This document shows positions 41,570 through 50,454 of a stretch of 64,000 bases of DNA, in pieces. The position numbers and the translations under genes were made by a program. The stretch is taken from the NCBI RefSeq assembly GCF_035762905.1, contig NZ_DASUCC010000096.1:7153-71152 (forward strand), read 5' to 3'. Every line of letters begins with the position of its first letter. The first letter of the stretch is position 1. The notes under the pieces are model-generated. The model was not told where the DNA came from. It saw only the letters and a program-made list of their open reading frames with translations, and did not search any database. The stretch comes from DASYTH01 sp035762905 (GTDB taxonomy: Bacteria; Actinomycetota; Actinomycetes; Mycobacteriales; Pseudonocardiaceae).

Positions 41570-42748
41570 TCAGTTGTGTAGTGCCACGGGCAGGCTGGCG
41601 AGCGACCGCACGACGTTGTTGACCCCCCAGGTCGGCTCACCGACCTCGATCCGTCGCACCCGCTTGGCCAACGCCGTGAACAGGGCCGTGCCCTCCAACC
41701 GGACGAGGCCCTGACCGATACAGCTGTGGATCCCGTGCCCGAACGCGATGTGGTGCTTCGCGTCGGGTCGCCTGATGTCGAACACGTCGGGCTCCGCCCA
41801 CCTCCGCTCGTCCCGGTTGGCCGCGCCCAGCAACAGGAAGACCCGGGACCCGGCGGGCAACGTGGTCCCATCGAGCTCGTATTCTCGGGTCACCAGACGG
41901 GTGTAGCCCCTGACCGGCGACTCGTACCGCATGACCTCGTTGAGTGCGTTGGGAATGAGCGAGTGGTCCCGGCGAATCGCTTGCCACAGCGACGGATCCC
42001 GGCCGAGCAGCCACAGCGCGCTGGACAGCATGGCGACCGTCGTGTCGATGGACGGCGCGAGGTAGGCACCGATCAGTGACGGGATCTGGTTCTTGTCGAT
42101 CCGTTCGGCTTCGGCGGCGGCGAGCAGGTCGGCACCGCAACTGCCGGGCCGCAGCCGTCCGGAGTCGATGACCTCCCTGGTGTACTCCTGCATCGCCTTC
42201 AGCGCCGGCAGGTCCGCGATGGACCGCTCGTTCATCGGCCCGCTGAGGTTGAAGATTGCGCAGGACCAGGACAGGAACTCCGACCGCCCTTCGACCGGCC
42301 AGCCCAGCAGGTCGGAGACGACCGACAGCGGGAGTACCTGGGCGAAGTCGGTGACGACGTCGAACGTGCCGGCGCCGAGCAGCTTCTCGACGAGCTCGTC
42401 GGCACGCCGGTGGAACAGCTCCTGGTGGGCCCGCAGCGCCTTGGGCGTCAGCGGCCGGTTGATCAGGGTCCGGAACTGTTCGTGTTCCGGCGGGTCGGTG
42501 GACACCGTCGTGGCGCGCATCCTCTCGTTGGTCTGGTCGTTCAACGCGACCCCTGAGGCGGATGAGAACGTCTCGGGGTCCTGCAGCGCCGCATGGACGT
42601 CCCGGTACCTGGCCACCGCCCACACGTCGTTGCGTTCCAGCCAGACGGCCGGCCCGAGATCCCGCAACAGGCGGTAGTTCTCGTACGGCGACCTGATCGC
42701 GGCCTCGGTGTACAGGTCGATGTCGGTCCGTGGCGAAGCGGTCAGCAT
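41570..42748 (-). CDS. Cytochrome P450
   Basis: 392 residues from ATG 42748. The heme loop is FGHGIHSCIGQGLVRLEG with the Cys ligand near residue 342. The ExxR pair is in NEVMRYESPV. The I-helix reads YLAPSIDTTVAMLSSA: the usual AGxDT is replaced by PSIDT, a variant seen in one branch of bacterial P450s. A typical N-terminal helix PYENYRLLRDLGPAVWLERND and the C-helix STDPPEHEQFRTLINRPL are present. The enzyme uses separate ferredoxin and reductase, not encoded here. A hydroxylation, coupling or demethylation of the polyketide is likely. It follows the NDP-sugar ketoreductase gene by 13 bp and is in the same transcription unit. Confidence 0.94.
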   Translation of the reverse strand: MLTASPRTDIDLYTEAAIRSPYENYRLLRDLGPAVWLERNDVWAVARYRDVHAALQDPETFSSASGVALNDQTNERMRATTVSTDPPEHEQFRTLINRPLTPKALRAHQELFHRRADELVEKLLGAGTFDVVTDFAQVLPLSVVSDLLGWPVEGRSEFLSWSCAIFNLSGPMNERSIADLPALKAMQEYTREVIDSGRLRPGSCGADLLAAAEAERIDKNQIPSLIGAYLAPSIDTTVAMLSSALWLLGRDPSLWQAIRRDHSLIPNALNEVMRYESPVRGYTRLVTREYELDGTTLPAGSRVFLLLGAANRDERRWAEPDVFDIRRPDAKHHIAFGHGIHSCIGQGLVRLEGTALFTALAKRVRRIEVGEPTWGVNNVVRSLASLPVALHN

Positions 42749-42761
42749 GGCGGCGTCCTTT

Positions 42762-43703
42762 CTACCGTTGGGTCGAGACGTGCGTGCTCAACTGGCGGTC
42801 GGGCGGCCAGACGGAGCTGAGCAGGTCGGTCAGCGACTCGTCGAGCCCGTGTTCGGCCCGCCAGCCCAGGAGTTCCCGGGCCCGCGACACGTCGAGCCGT
42901 TGCCACTGCATGGGTTCCCGCGGCAGGCTCCCGTTCGAGTCCTCGACGAGACGAACGGGCAACCCGCCCAGCGCGATCAGCCGCTGGACCACCGTGCGCA
43001 CGTGCACGGCCGTCCCGCTGGCGATGTTGATGACCTGGCCGGTCACGGCCGGAGCGGCCACGGCCGCCAGCACGGCCTGCGCCACGTCGCGCACGTCGAC
43101 GTAGTCCCGCCAGGTGCGCAGCGGGGCCAGCCGCAACTCCGCGGGCCGGTCGCCGCACCCGGCCGCGGCGATTCCGGCCAGCCGGCGCGCGACCACGGCC
43201 GGCAGCGTGTCCGCGCGCGCCCGTGGACCGGCCACATTGGACACCCGGAGCACGACCGCGCGACCCCGCAGGGCCGCCCGGGCGCCGTCCAGCTTCGTCC
43301 TGCCGTACATCGACAGTGGAGCCGGCGGGTGGCTCTCGGCCGTGGTGCTCCCCGGCACGTCCGGGCCGTACTCGTGGCTGCTACCGATCTGGATCAGTCG
43401 GGTGTCCCGGGTCGCGGCGACGAGCCGGGCCACGAACTCGGCGTTGATCGCCCGCAGCTGCCGGTCGGTGGCCGGGGTCGCGAGGCCCGCCGCGTTCACC
43501 ACGACGTCCGGGGCCTCGTCGGCCAGGAGCGAGCCGAGATCGGCGATCCCCGCCCGGGCCAGGTCGAGCCGCACGTGCCGACCCGGCCCGGCGGATCCGT
43601 TGCGGGAGACGCTGACCACGCCGCACCCGGCCGCCTGGAACGCCTCGCGGATGTGACTGCCGAGAAAGCCGGTGCCGCCGAGCACCATGATCCGCCCGGT
43701 CAT
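42762..43703 (-). CDS. NDP-hexose 4-ketoreductase/epimerase-like SDR
   Basis: 313 residues from ATG 43703, overlapping the RmlB stop (ATGA). The extended-SDR fold shows GGTGFLGSHIREAFQAAG for NAD(P) binding, NAAGLATPATDRQLRAINAEF, IGSSHEYGP (Ser) and SMYGRTKLDGARAAL (catalytic Tyr and Lys in YxxxK). The end WRDYVDVRDVAQAVLAA and INIASGTAVHVRTVVQRL fit sugar-nucleotide reductases. Acting after RmlB, it most likely reduces the 4-keto group of dTDP-4-keto-6-deoxyglucose or a later intermediate. Epimerase activity cannot be excluded. Confidence 0.85.
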   Translation of the reverse strand: MTGRIMVLGGTGFLGSHIREAFQAAGCGVVSVSRNGSAGPGRHVRLDLARAGIADLGSLLADEAPDVVVNAAGLATPATDRQLRAINAEFVARLVAATRDTRLIQIGSSHEYGPDVPGSTTAESHPPAPLSMYGRTKLDGARAALRGRAVVLRVSNVAGPRARADTLPAVVARRLAGIAAAGCGDRPAELRLAPLRTWRDYVDVRDVAQAVLAAVAAPAVTGQVINIASGTAVHVRTVVQRLIALGGLPVRLVEDSNGSLPREPMQWQRLDVSRARELLGWRAEHGLDESLTDLLSSVWPPDRQLSTHVSTQR

Positions 43704-44677
43704 GAGGATTGCTCGTCTTGCTTGAGCGGCTTCCACCACGCGGGGTTGTCGCGGTACCAGGCGAACGTCTCGGCCAATCCGGTCTCGAACGGAATCCGTG
43801 GGGCGTAGCCGAGCCGGTCGCGGATCTTCGTGTCGTCCACGCAGTACCGCCGGTCGTGTCCCAGCCGGTCGGGCACCCGTTGGACCATCGCGGAGCCGGC
43901 GCCGGCGAGCTCGAGCAACCGCTCGGTGACGGCCAGGTTGGTGTGCGCCTCGCCGCCCACGTTGTAGATCTGGCCGGCGGCTCCGCGGGTGAGCACCAGG
44001 TCGATCGCGCGGCAGTGGTCGTCGACGTGGACCCATTCGCGGACGTTGGCGCCGTCGCCGTACAGCGGCACGGGCCGGCCCTCGATCAGGTTGGTGACGA
44101 ACAGCGGGACGAGCTTCTCGACGTGCTGGTACGGGCCGTAGTTGTTGGCGCACCGCGTGATCGAGACATCCAGACCGTGGGTGCGCCAGTAGGCCCGGGC
44201 GATCAGGTCGGCACCCGCCTTGGAGGCCGCATAGGGGGAGTTGGGCCGCAGCGCCGCCTCCTCGGGACTGCCGCCCGTCTCGACGGAGCCGTACACCTCG
44301 TCGGTGGAGACGTGCACGATCCGCGCGACGCCGGTCCGGCGGCCCGCCTCAAGCACGTTGTGCGTGCCCTCCACGTTGGTGCGGACGAACTCGGCCGCGT
44401 CCGCGATCGAACGGTCCACATGCGACTCGGCGGCGAAATGGACCACGGCGTCGTGGCCGGGCAGCACGTCGACCAGCAGCGGCAGGTCGAGCACGTCACC
44501 GTGGACGAAGTCCAGCCGGGGGTGGTGTTCCGGGAGGTTGGCCCGGTTGCCCGCGTAGCCCAGCTTGTCCAGCACCGTGACCCGGTCCGCATCGTGGTCC
44601 GGATAGGCGCCGGCCAGCACGGCGCGCACGTAGTGCGAGCCGATGAACCCGGCGCCGCCGGTGACCAGCAACCTCAT
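43700..44677 (-). CDS. rmlB: dTDP-glucose 4,6-dehydratase
   Basis: 325 residues from ATG 44677, overlapping the upstream glycosyltransferase stop (ATGA). The sequence is a textbook RmlB: VTGGAGFIGSHYVRAVL, VVHFAAESHVDRSI, VHVSTDEVYGSVETG (with the Thr-Asp-Glu triad), NSPYAASKAGADLIARAY (YxxxK), TRCANNYGPYQ and VREWVHVDDHCRAID. It converts dTDP-glucose into dTDP-4-keto-6-deoxyglucose, the branch point for all 6-deoxysugars. It works after RmlA (48140-49009) and before the ketoreductase and the aminotransferase of this cluster. Confidence 0.97.
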   Translation of the reverse strand: MRLLVTGGAGFIGSHYVRAVLAGAYPDHDADRVTVLDKLGYAGNRANLPEHHPRLDFVHGDVLDLPLLVDVLPGHDAVVHFAAESHVDRSIADAAEFVRTNVEGTHNVLEAGRRTGVARIVHVSTDEVYGSVETGGSPEEAALRPNSPYAASKAGADLIARAYWRTHGLDVSITRCANNYGPYQHVEKLVPLFVTNLIEGRPVPLYGDGANVREWVHVDDHCRAIDLVLTRGAAGQIYNVGGEAHTNLAVTERLLELAGAGSAMVQRVPDRLGHDRRYCVDDTKIRDRLGYAPRIPFETGLAETFAWYRDNPAWWKPLKQDEQSS

Positions 44678-45810
44678 GGCGTCACCAGGTTCTCCAGCGT
44701 GCCGACCACCTCGGCCGGCGGCGGCAGGGTGGCGATCTCCGCGGCGAGCTGTCCCGCCCGGCTCGCGTACGACGGGTTGGACAGCAGCTCCAGGCAGCAC
44801 TTCTCGATCTCCTCGATGGTGTCCTGGTCCCGGGTGAGCAGCAGTCCGGCACCGAACTCGGCCACCGGCTGGGTGGACTCGACCTGGTAGTTGGACTTCG
44901 GGAGCATGAGCTGCGGGATGCCGACGTTCAGCGCGCCCATGGTGGTCACGCCGCCCCCGTGGTGCACCATCAGGTCGCAGGTGCGCGCCGCCACCTCCAG
45001 CGGAATCCAGCCGGCCTTGACCTCGTCGAGCCCGGCACCGAGCGACTCCACCAGTTCCTGCGGACCGGCGAGCAGCACCTCGATGCCGGCGGCGGACAGC
45101 GTCCTGGTCAGCCGGGGGAGCAGGTCGACGTGCGCGGGAATGTACGGCCGGCTGCCGGCGGTGACCAGCGCCCGGGGCCGGTCGTCGGTCCGGGTGTACA
45201 TCCACCGTTCCAACCGGCGCTGCCGGGAGCCGGGCGCCCAGCGCATCGTCAGCCCGTCCGGCGCGTCGGCGCGCCGCAGGCTCGGCGGAGTGATGTCGAC
45301 GAACAGGTCGGGCTCCGGCACCCGGTCGAGGCCCAGCCGTCGCAGCTCCGGCGCCAGTTCCTCCGCCGCGCCCGGGTCGAGGTCCGTGGTCGGGGTCATG
45401 TCCCAGGCGTGCCGCACGGAGGGAACTCCGAGGTGCGCGGCGAGCAGCGGCGCGGCGTAGGACAGCGCGCCGCCGACGACGATGTCGGGCCGCCAGTCCC
45501 CGGCGAGCTCGAGCAGCACGTCGAGGCTGTCGGCGGCCATCCGGCCGAACGCGCCGCCGAGGTGGCGCAGCTCGCCCTGCCGGTCCCACGGAACCGACAG
45601 CTCGTTTCCCGCGCGGTCTTTCCAAACGAAATGCTTGACCGGATGGGGGGTCATCGAGATCCCCGGAATTCCGGCGCCGGTGACATCCGGGATCAGGTCC
45701 TCGTTGGCCGCCATGAAGACCTCGTGCCCGGCGTTCCGCGCGGCCGATGCCAGTGGCGCGACGGCGAAGACACAGGCCGGGCTGCCGCCGGTGATGAACA
45801 GAAATCTCAT
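44674..45810 (-). CDS. Glycosyltransferase of the UrdGT2/angucycline type
   Basis: 378 residues from ATG 45810. It belongs to the same GT-B fold as the other three but is clearly distinct: MRFLFITGGSPACVFAVAPL at the start, VTAGSRPYIPAHVDLLPRL in the middle and CDLMVHHGGGVTTMGALNVG followed by IPQLMLPKSNYQVEST as donor motif. The GGSxxxxxxPLA start and the HHGG..TT motif recall glycosyltransferases of angucycline clusters, including C-glycosyltransferases such as UrdGT2. It is a candidate for the first sugar attachment to the aglycone, but C- versus O-attachment cannot be read from sequence. It is the first gene after a 150-bp gap and leads an operon with RmlB and the ketoreductase. Confidence 0.88.
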   Translation of the reverse strand: MRFLFITGGSPACVFAVAPLASAARNAGHEVFMAANEDLIPDVTGAGIPGISMTPHPVKHFVWKDRAGNELSVPWDRQGELRHLGGAFGRMAADSLDVLLELAGDWRPDIVVGGALSYAAPLLAAHLGVPSVRHAWDMTPTTDLDPGAAEELAPELRRLGLDRVPEPDLFVDITPPSLRRADAPDGLTMRWAPGSRQRRLERWMYTRTDDRPRALVTAGSRPYIPAHVDLLPRLTRTLSAAGIEVLLAGPQELVESLGAGLDEVKAGWIPLEVAARTCDLMVHHGGGVTTMGALNVGIPQLMLPKSNYQVESTQPVAEFGAGLLLTRDQDTIEEIEKCCLELLSNPSYASRAGQLAAEIATLPPPAEVVGTLENLVTP

Positions 45811-45960
45811 TGTTCCCGTTGCCTTTCCTCGAATGAAGCCCGCGCGGAACTAACCAGCGGAATTTGATTTGTTCGGATTCGGATGCGCCGTCCCGGTGGT
45901 TCAATTATCTCGTCCGGGAATCGGAGAGTTCAAGGATTCCGGGTTCAGATCTGCGTCAAA

Positions 45961-47424
45961 TCAGCCGGCCGGATCACCGAACCAGCGGTGCAGCGCGATC
46001 GTGAGTTCGGCCGGATCCGAGCCGATCCAGGCGATGTATCCGTCCGGCCGCACCAGCACCGCGTCGTGCTCGGGCAGCGGCTGCCCGGCACCGGCCGGCG
46101 CGGCCGTCGCGGTCAGCACCCGGTCCTTCCAGCCGGCCGCCGCATCGCGTATCGCGGCGTCGTCGGCGATGTCCAGCAGCACCCCCTGCGCCGGGTGCAG
46201 CAGTGCGGTCGTGCTGGTCTGTCCGGCGGTTCCGTGCACCGCGACCGGCGGGACCCGGCGGCCGAGCAGCGGGTGGTCGCCGCCGCCGACCTCGTACCGG
46301 AGGTCCAGACCACTGACGATGCCGGCCAGGTGCCGCTTGACGGCGTCGTGCTCGATCAGCTCGCCGAGCAACTCGCGCAGGGGCTGCGCGTCCGCCCCGC
46401 CCAGGAAGATCATGCCCTGGGCGCGGGTGTTCATCAGCAGCCTGGCGCCGGCCGGATGTCGCTCGGCGTGATAGCTGTCCAGCAGCCCGTCGGGCGCCCA
46501 GCCGGCCACCGTCGCGGCCAGCTTCCAGCCCAGGTTGACCGCGTCCAGCAGGCCGGTGCTCATCCCCTGTCCGCCGGCCGGCAGGTGGATGTGCGCCGCG
46601 TCGCCGGCGAGCAGGACGCGGCCCCGCCGGTACTCGGTCACCTGCCGGGTGGCGTCGGTGAACGAGCTGACCCATTCGGTGTCCGCGCCGTGGATGTCCT
46701 CGCCGGTGATCCGCTGCCAGGCGTCGGCGACCTCGGCGAAATCCGGTTCGCCGTCCTGCTCGACCGGCTCGGCGCCGTGCTCGCAGACGATGATGCGGTC
46801 CACCCCGGGCCGCAGCGGGGCGGCCATCACCATGCCGCCCGGCAGGCGCTCACCCAGCATGCGCGGCCGGAGCCCGGCGCCGACCACGTCGGCCAGGTAC
46901 ATCCGCCGGGTGGCCGGCGTGCCCGGGAAGTCGAACCCGGCCGCCCCGCGCACCGCGCTGTGCCCGCCGTCGCAGCCCACGAGGTAGGCCGCCCGGAGCC
47001 GGTGCTCGCCGTCCGGCGCCGCAACCGTGACCTCCACGGCATCCTCGCCGGCGAGGAGTTCCCGGAACTCCCAGCCGCGCCGGATGTCCGCACCCAGCTC
47101 GGCGGCCCGGCGCTCCAGCACGTCCTCGGTCTGGGACTGCGGGATGCCGCGCGCGCCGAAGTGGGCACCGGGCAGCACGGTGTAGTCGAACCGCACGCCG
47201 CCGAAGTGGCCGAGCGGGCTGGTCTCGACCGGCCCGAACCGGGGCAGCAGACCGCGCTGGTCGAGCACCTCCATGGCCCGGGCGGTGAACCCCAGGCCGC
47301 GGGACTGCCCGGTCGGCTCGGCGAGGCGCTCGACGACGACGACCCGGGCTCCGCCCAGCCGCAGCTCGGCGGCGAGCATCAGGCCGGTCGGCCCGGCCCC
47401 GACGATGATCACGTCGGTGTTCAT
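45961..47424 (-). CDS. FAD-dependent aromatic polyketide oxygenase (PgaE/UrdE-like)
   Basis: 487 residues from ATG 47424; the start follows the ABM gene stop at a distance of one base. FAD motifs: VIIVGAGPTGLMLAAELRLGG (dinucleotide fold), YLVGCDGGHSAVRGAAG (DG motif) and RGRVLLAGDAAHIHLPAGGQG (GD motif). The active-site stretch MSTGLLDAVNLGWKLAATV and a thioredoxin-like C-terminal domain (LVRPDGYIAWIGSDP) match the aromatic hydroxylases of angucycline pathways, which hydroxylate C-12 and C-12b of the prejadomycin-type intermediate. It is one of two such enzymes here. Which step each performs is not decided by sequence. Confidence 0.92.
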   Translation of the reverse strand: MNTDVIIVGAGPTGLMLAAELRLGGARVVVVERLAEPTGQSRGLGFTARAMEVLDQRGLLPRFGPVETSPLGHFGGVRFDYTVLPGAHFGARGIPQSQTEDVLERRAAELGADIRRGWEFRELLAGEDAVEVTVAAPDGEHRLRAAYLVGCDGGHSAVRGAAGFDFPGTPATRRMYLADVVGAGLRPRMLGERLPGGMVMAAPLRPGVDRIIVCEHGAEPVEQDGEPDFAEVADAWQRITGEDIHGADTEWVSSFTDATRQVTEYRRGRVLLAGDAAHIHLPAGGQGMSTGLLDAVNLGWKLAATVAGWAPDGLLDSYHAERHPAGARLLMNTRAQGMIFLGGADAQPLRELLGELIEHDAVKRHLAGIVSGLDLRYEVGGGDHPLLGRRVPPVAVHGTAGQTSTTALLHPAQGVLLDIADDAAIRDAAAGWKDRVLTATAAPAGAGQPLPEHDAVLVRPDGYIAWIGSDPAELTIALHRWFGDPAG

Positions 47425-47425
47425 G

Positions 47426-48106
47426 TCAGCTCACCGCCGATCGGGAGTGCCAGACCCGGTAGGTGTTCGAGGTGCGCGACGTGATCAGGGACCGCGCGCG
47501 GATGCGGGACTTCTGGATTTCCACCGGCAGGTCGTCGTCCGGCACGGCGTGGAACCGGTCGTAGGACTCGCGGTCGTCCCACTGGGAGTAACCGACCACG
47601 GCGTGCCCCTCGAGCACGCGGAAGTAGGCGTGCGAACGGTATCCGGGCACGGCGAACCGCCACTGCTCCGGCTGCGCAAGGGCGTCGACGAGTGCCTTCT
47701 GGTTCGCCGGCTCGACGCCGAGCACGGTGATCACCGTGAAGTCGTCCCGCTGCACGGAGATCTCCGGGACCGCGCCCGCCTCGGGATGGCACTGGACGAA
47801 CGCCAGCTCGGTCTTGAGCAACTGGACCATGGTGGACAGCCGCTGGAACAGCGGCACCGTCTTCTTCTTGAACTTCTCCCCGGCGTAGCGTGCCTCCAGG
47901 TCGGCGAGGCTGCGCCACTGGATGTAGTTGGCGGTGCCCGGGTGATCCTCGGCGGTGTGCACCGTGGAGGAGATCCAGCCCGGATAGTCGGCGCCGTCGA
48001 CGATGTCGCGCATCGCGTCGAGCACCCGGTCCTGGTCCTCGACGGTCGCGGTCTCGAAGATGTTGAACAGGGTCAGGTAGCCGTCGTCCGGCGAGATGAA
48101 GGGCAT
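47426..48106 (-). CDS. Two-domain antibiotic-biosynthesis-monooxygenase (ABM) protein
   Basis: 226 residues from ATG 48106. Two copies of the ferredoxin-like ABM fold are visible: LTLFNIFETATVEDQDRVLD ... ANYIQWRSLADLEARY, and VITVLGVEPANQKALVDAL ... HAVVGYSQWDDRESYDRF. The W(R/D)S/DxxxxxxY endings are the usual ABM strand 3 and helix. Such proteins are cofactor-free oxygenases on anthrones and naphthacenones (TcmH, ActVA-orf6, SnoaB) or serve structural roles. Here oxidation of an aromatic intermediate to a quinone is the likely job. A role as a cyclase is less likely, since three cyclase-type genes are already present. Confidence 0.82.
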   Translation of the reverse strand: MPFISPDDGYLTLFNIFETATVEDQDRVLDAMRDIVDGADYPGWISSTVHTAEDHPGTANYIQWRSLADLEARYAGEKFKKKTVPLFQRLSTMVQLLKTELAFVQCHPEAGAVPEISVQRDDFTVITVLGVEPANQKALVDALAQPEQWRFAVPGYRSHAYFRVLEGHAVVGYSQWDDRESYDRFHAVPDDDLPVEIQKSRIRARSLITSRTSNTYRVWHSRSAVS

Positions 48107-48139
48107 GTGTTTCCCCGTTTCCGTTGCGTTGAACCGGTT

Positions 48140-49009
48140 TCAGCCGGCCGTTGACACATCCATGACGTACTGCCCGTAGGACGAGGCGGCCAGCCGGCGG
48201 CCGAGCCGGTGGCAGGCCTCACGATCGATGTAGCCCATCCGCCAGGCGATCTCCTCGATGCACGCGATCCGCAGGCCCTGGCGGTGCTCCAGGCTCTGCA
48301 CGAACTGGCCGGCGTCGGTGAGGGCGTCCGGCGTACCGGTGTCCAGCCAGGCGAACCCGCGGCCGAGGGAGACGACCCGGACCTTGCCGCGCCGCAGGTA
48401 GGTCAGGTTCACGTCGGTGATCTCCAGCTCGCCCCGGTCGGATGGCTCCAGCCCCCTGGCGATGTCGACCACGTCGTTGTCGTAGAGATAGAGTCCGGTG
48501 ATAGCCAGGTTGGACCGTGGTTGAGCGGGCTTCTCCTGCAATGACAACAGGTTCCCGGCCGCGTCCAGCTCACCCACCCCGTAGCGTTCGGGATCGCGGA
48601 CCGGGTAGCCGAACAGCACGCAGCCGTCGAGATCCGCCACGTTCCGCCGGAGCAGGCCGCCGAGCCCGTGCCCGTGAAAGATGTTGTCGCCGAGCACAAG
48701 GGCCACCGGGTCGGCACCGATGTGCTCGGCGCCCACGATGAACGCGTGCGCCAGACCGCGCGGCTTGTCCTGCTCCGCGTAGCCGATGGACAGACCGAGC
48801 GCCGAGCCGTCACCGAGCAGGTTCTCGAAACCGCGCAGGTGCTCCGGCGAGGAGATGACCAGGATGTCGGTGATGCCGGCCAGCATCAGCACGGAAAGCG
48901 GGTAGTAGATCATCGGTTTGTCGTAGACCGGAAGCATCTGCTTCGACACGCCGAGTGTGCTCGGGTACAGCCGGGTTCCGTTGCCGCCGGCCAGGATGAT
49001 GCCCTTCAT
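48140..49009 (-). CDS. rmlA: Glucose-1-phosphate thymidylyltransferase
   Basis: 289 residues from ATG 49009, overlapping the upstream oxygenase stop (ATGT/TGA). The N-terminal nucleotide-binding motif is MKGIILAGGNGTRLYPSTLG; further hallmarks are KQMLPVYDKPMIYYPLSVLM, LVLGDNIFHGHG, YGVGELDAAGN, EKPAQPRSN and the metal/sugar segment AWLDTGTPDALTDAGQF. It makes dTDP-glucose from dTTP and glucose-1-phosphate, the first step of the deoxysugar pathway. It lies inside the polyketide oxygenase genes rather than beside rmlB. Confidence 0.97.
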   Translation of the reverse strand: MKGIILAGGNGTRLYPSTLGVSKQMLPVYDKPMIYYPLSVLMLAGITDILVISSPEHLRGFENLLGDGSALGLSIGYAEQDKPRGLAHAFIVGAEHIGADPVALVLGDNIFHGHGLGGLLRRNVADLDGCVLFGYPVRDPERYGVGELDAAGNLLSLQEKPAQPRSNLAITGLYLYDNDVVDIARGLEPSDRGELEITDVNLTYLRRGKVRVVSLGRGFAWLDTGTPDALTDAGQFVQSLEHRQGLRIACIEEIAWRMGYIDREACHRLGRRLAASSYGQYVMDVSTAG

Positions 49010-50454
49010 GTCGCGCCTCCCAGGCTGTTCCGTCCCGGCCGGCCGAACCAGCGCCGCAGGGCGGTTTCCGGGCCGTGGCGGGGGCCGACCCACACGATGT
49101 GGCCGTCCGGCCGGATGAGCATCGAATCCGGGAGCCCAGCGCCGTCGGCGACTGCCGCGACCGTGTCCACCCGGTCCGCCCACGGCGCCGCGATCACCGA
49201 CAGCGCCGCGCCGTCGCCGGACAGGTCCAGCAGCACGCCTCGGCCGCGCCGCAGCAGCGCCGCGATCCGCGTCGAACCGTCCACAGTGGTCAGTAACAAA
49301 GACGGCATCCGCAGTCCCAGCAGGGGATGTTCCCCGTCGCCGACGTCGTACCGGATGTCCGTGCCCGAGATCATGCCGGCCAGGTGGGCGCGCACCTCGT
49401 CGAGTGCGATCAGCTCGCCGAGGATCGCGCGGACCGGCTCGACCTCCGGGCCGCCGAGCAGCAGGGCGGCCTGGGTCCGGATGTTGGCCAGCACCCGCCG
49501 GGCCACCGCATGCCGCTCGGCGTGGTAGCTGTCCAGCAGTTCGTCGGGGGCGGCGCCGCGGGCCACCAGGGCGAGCTTCCAGCCGAGGTTCACCGCGTCC
49601 TGCAGGCCCAGGTTGAGGGCCTGCCCGCCGATCGGCAGCTGCCGGTGCGCCGCATCCCCGGCGAACAGGATCCGGCCGTGCCGGTAGCCGGCGAGCAACC
49701 GGTTCGCGTCGCCGAACGCGTTGACCCACAACGGTATCCCGCTGCGGATGTCCTCTCCGGTGACCCGCTTCCAGGCGTCGGCCAGCTCGTCGAACGTGGG
49801 CTCCGTGGTGCGGGGCCCGGCGGTCGCGCCGTACTCGTGCACCATGATCCGGGTGACGCCGTCGGGACGGCGGGCCGCGATGGCCAACCCGGCGGCCAGG
49901 CGCTCGAACCGCCGGTTCGGCACGTCGATCCCGGCGACGTCGGCGCGCAGCAGCTCGCGGCCCGCGTCCTCGCCCGGGAACTCGGGGTCGACCAGCCGGC
50001 GCACCGTGCTCCGCTCGCCGTCGCACCCGACGAGGTACCGGCCCCGCACCGGCACCGGGCCGCCCGGTCCGATTGCCCGCACCTCGACCTGATCGTCCAC
50101 TACGGACAGATCGACCACCTCGTGGCCGGAGCGGAGGTCCGCGCCGAGGCCGGTCGCCCACGCCCGCAGCAGCTCCTCCGTCCTGGTCTGCGGGACCTTC
50201 CATTGAGTCAGGTCGAAGCCGATCCCGCCGAAGTGACCGCGCGGCTCGACCGGCGGCTCGCCCAGCCGGTCGAGCAGGCCGCGGCTGTCCAGGATCTCCA
50301 TCGTCCTGGCGTGCAGGGTGGACGCGCGCGACTCGGTGACCGGCCCGGTCCGTCGCTCCAGCACGACCACGTCCGCGCCGCCGAGGCGAAGCTCCCCGGC
50401 GAGCATGAGCCCGACCGGACCCGCGCCAACGACGATCACGGTGTGCACCGTCAT
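49006..50454 (-). CDS. FAD-dependent aromatic polyketide oxygenase, second (UrdM/PgaM-type oxygenase)
   Basis: 482 residues from ATG 50454, overlapping the aromatase stop. It has VIVVGAGPVGLMLAGELRLGG, YLVGCDGERSTVRRLVD and HGRILFAGDAAHRQLPIGGQ, then LNLGLQDAVNLGWKLAL. It resembles the neighbouring oxygenase and the oxygenase half of UrdM/PgaM/JadF-type proteins. In many angucycline clusters that partner is fused to, or overlaps, a short-chain reductase; no reductase domain follows here. Together the two oxygenases should perform the hydroxylations, and possibly the dehydration, that complete the angucyclinone quinone. Confidence 0.9.
   Translation of the reverse strand: MTVHTVIVVGAGPVGLMLAGELRLGGADVVVLERRTGPVTESRASTLHARTMEILDSRGLLDRLGEPPVEPRGHFGGIGFDLTQWKVPQTRTEELLRAWATGLGADLRSGHEVVDLSVVDDQVEVRAIGPGGPVPVRGRYLVGCDGERSTVRRLVDPEFPGEDAGRELLRADVAGIDVPNRRFERLAAGLAIAARRPDGVTRIMVHEYGATAGPRTTEPTFDELADAWKRVTGEDIRSGIPLWVNAFGDANRLLAGYRHGRILFAGDAAHRQLPIGGQALNLGLQDAVNLGWKLALVARGAAPDELLDSYHAERHAVARRVLANIRTQAALLLGGPEVEPVRAILGELIALDEVRAHLAGMISGTDIRYDVGDGEHPLLGLRMPSLLLTTVDGSTRIAALLRRGRGVLLDLSGDGAALSVIAAPWADRVDTVAAVADGAGLPDSMLIRPDGHIVWVGPRHGPETALRRWFGRPGRNSLGGAT

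Noticed and set aside
47426..48106. Assignment of the ABM protein as another ring cyclase
   Set aside because: Both halves match the antibiotic-biosynthesis-monooxygenase fold better than TcmI, SRPBCC or TcmJ-type cyclases. Those cyclase roles are filled by other genes.
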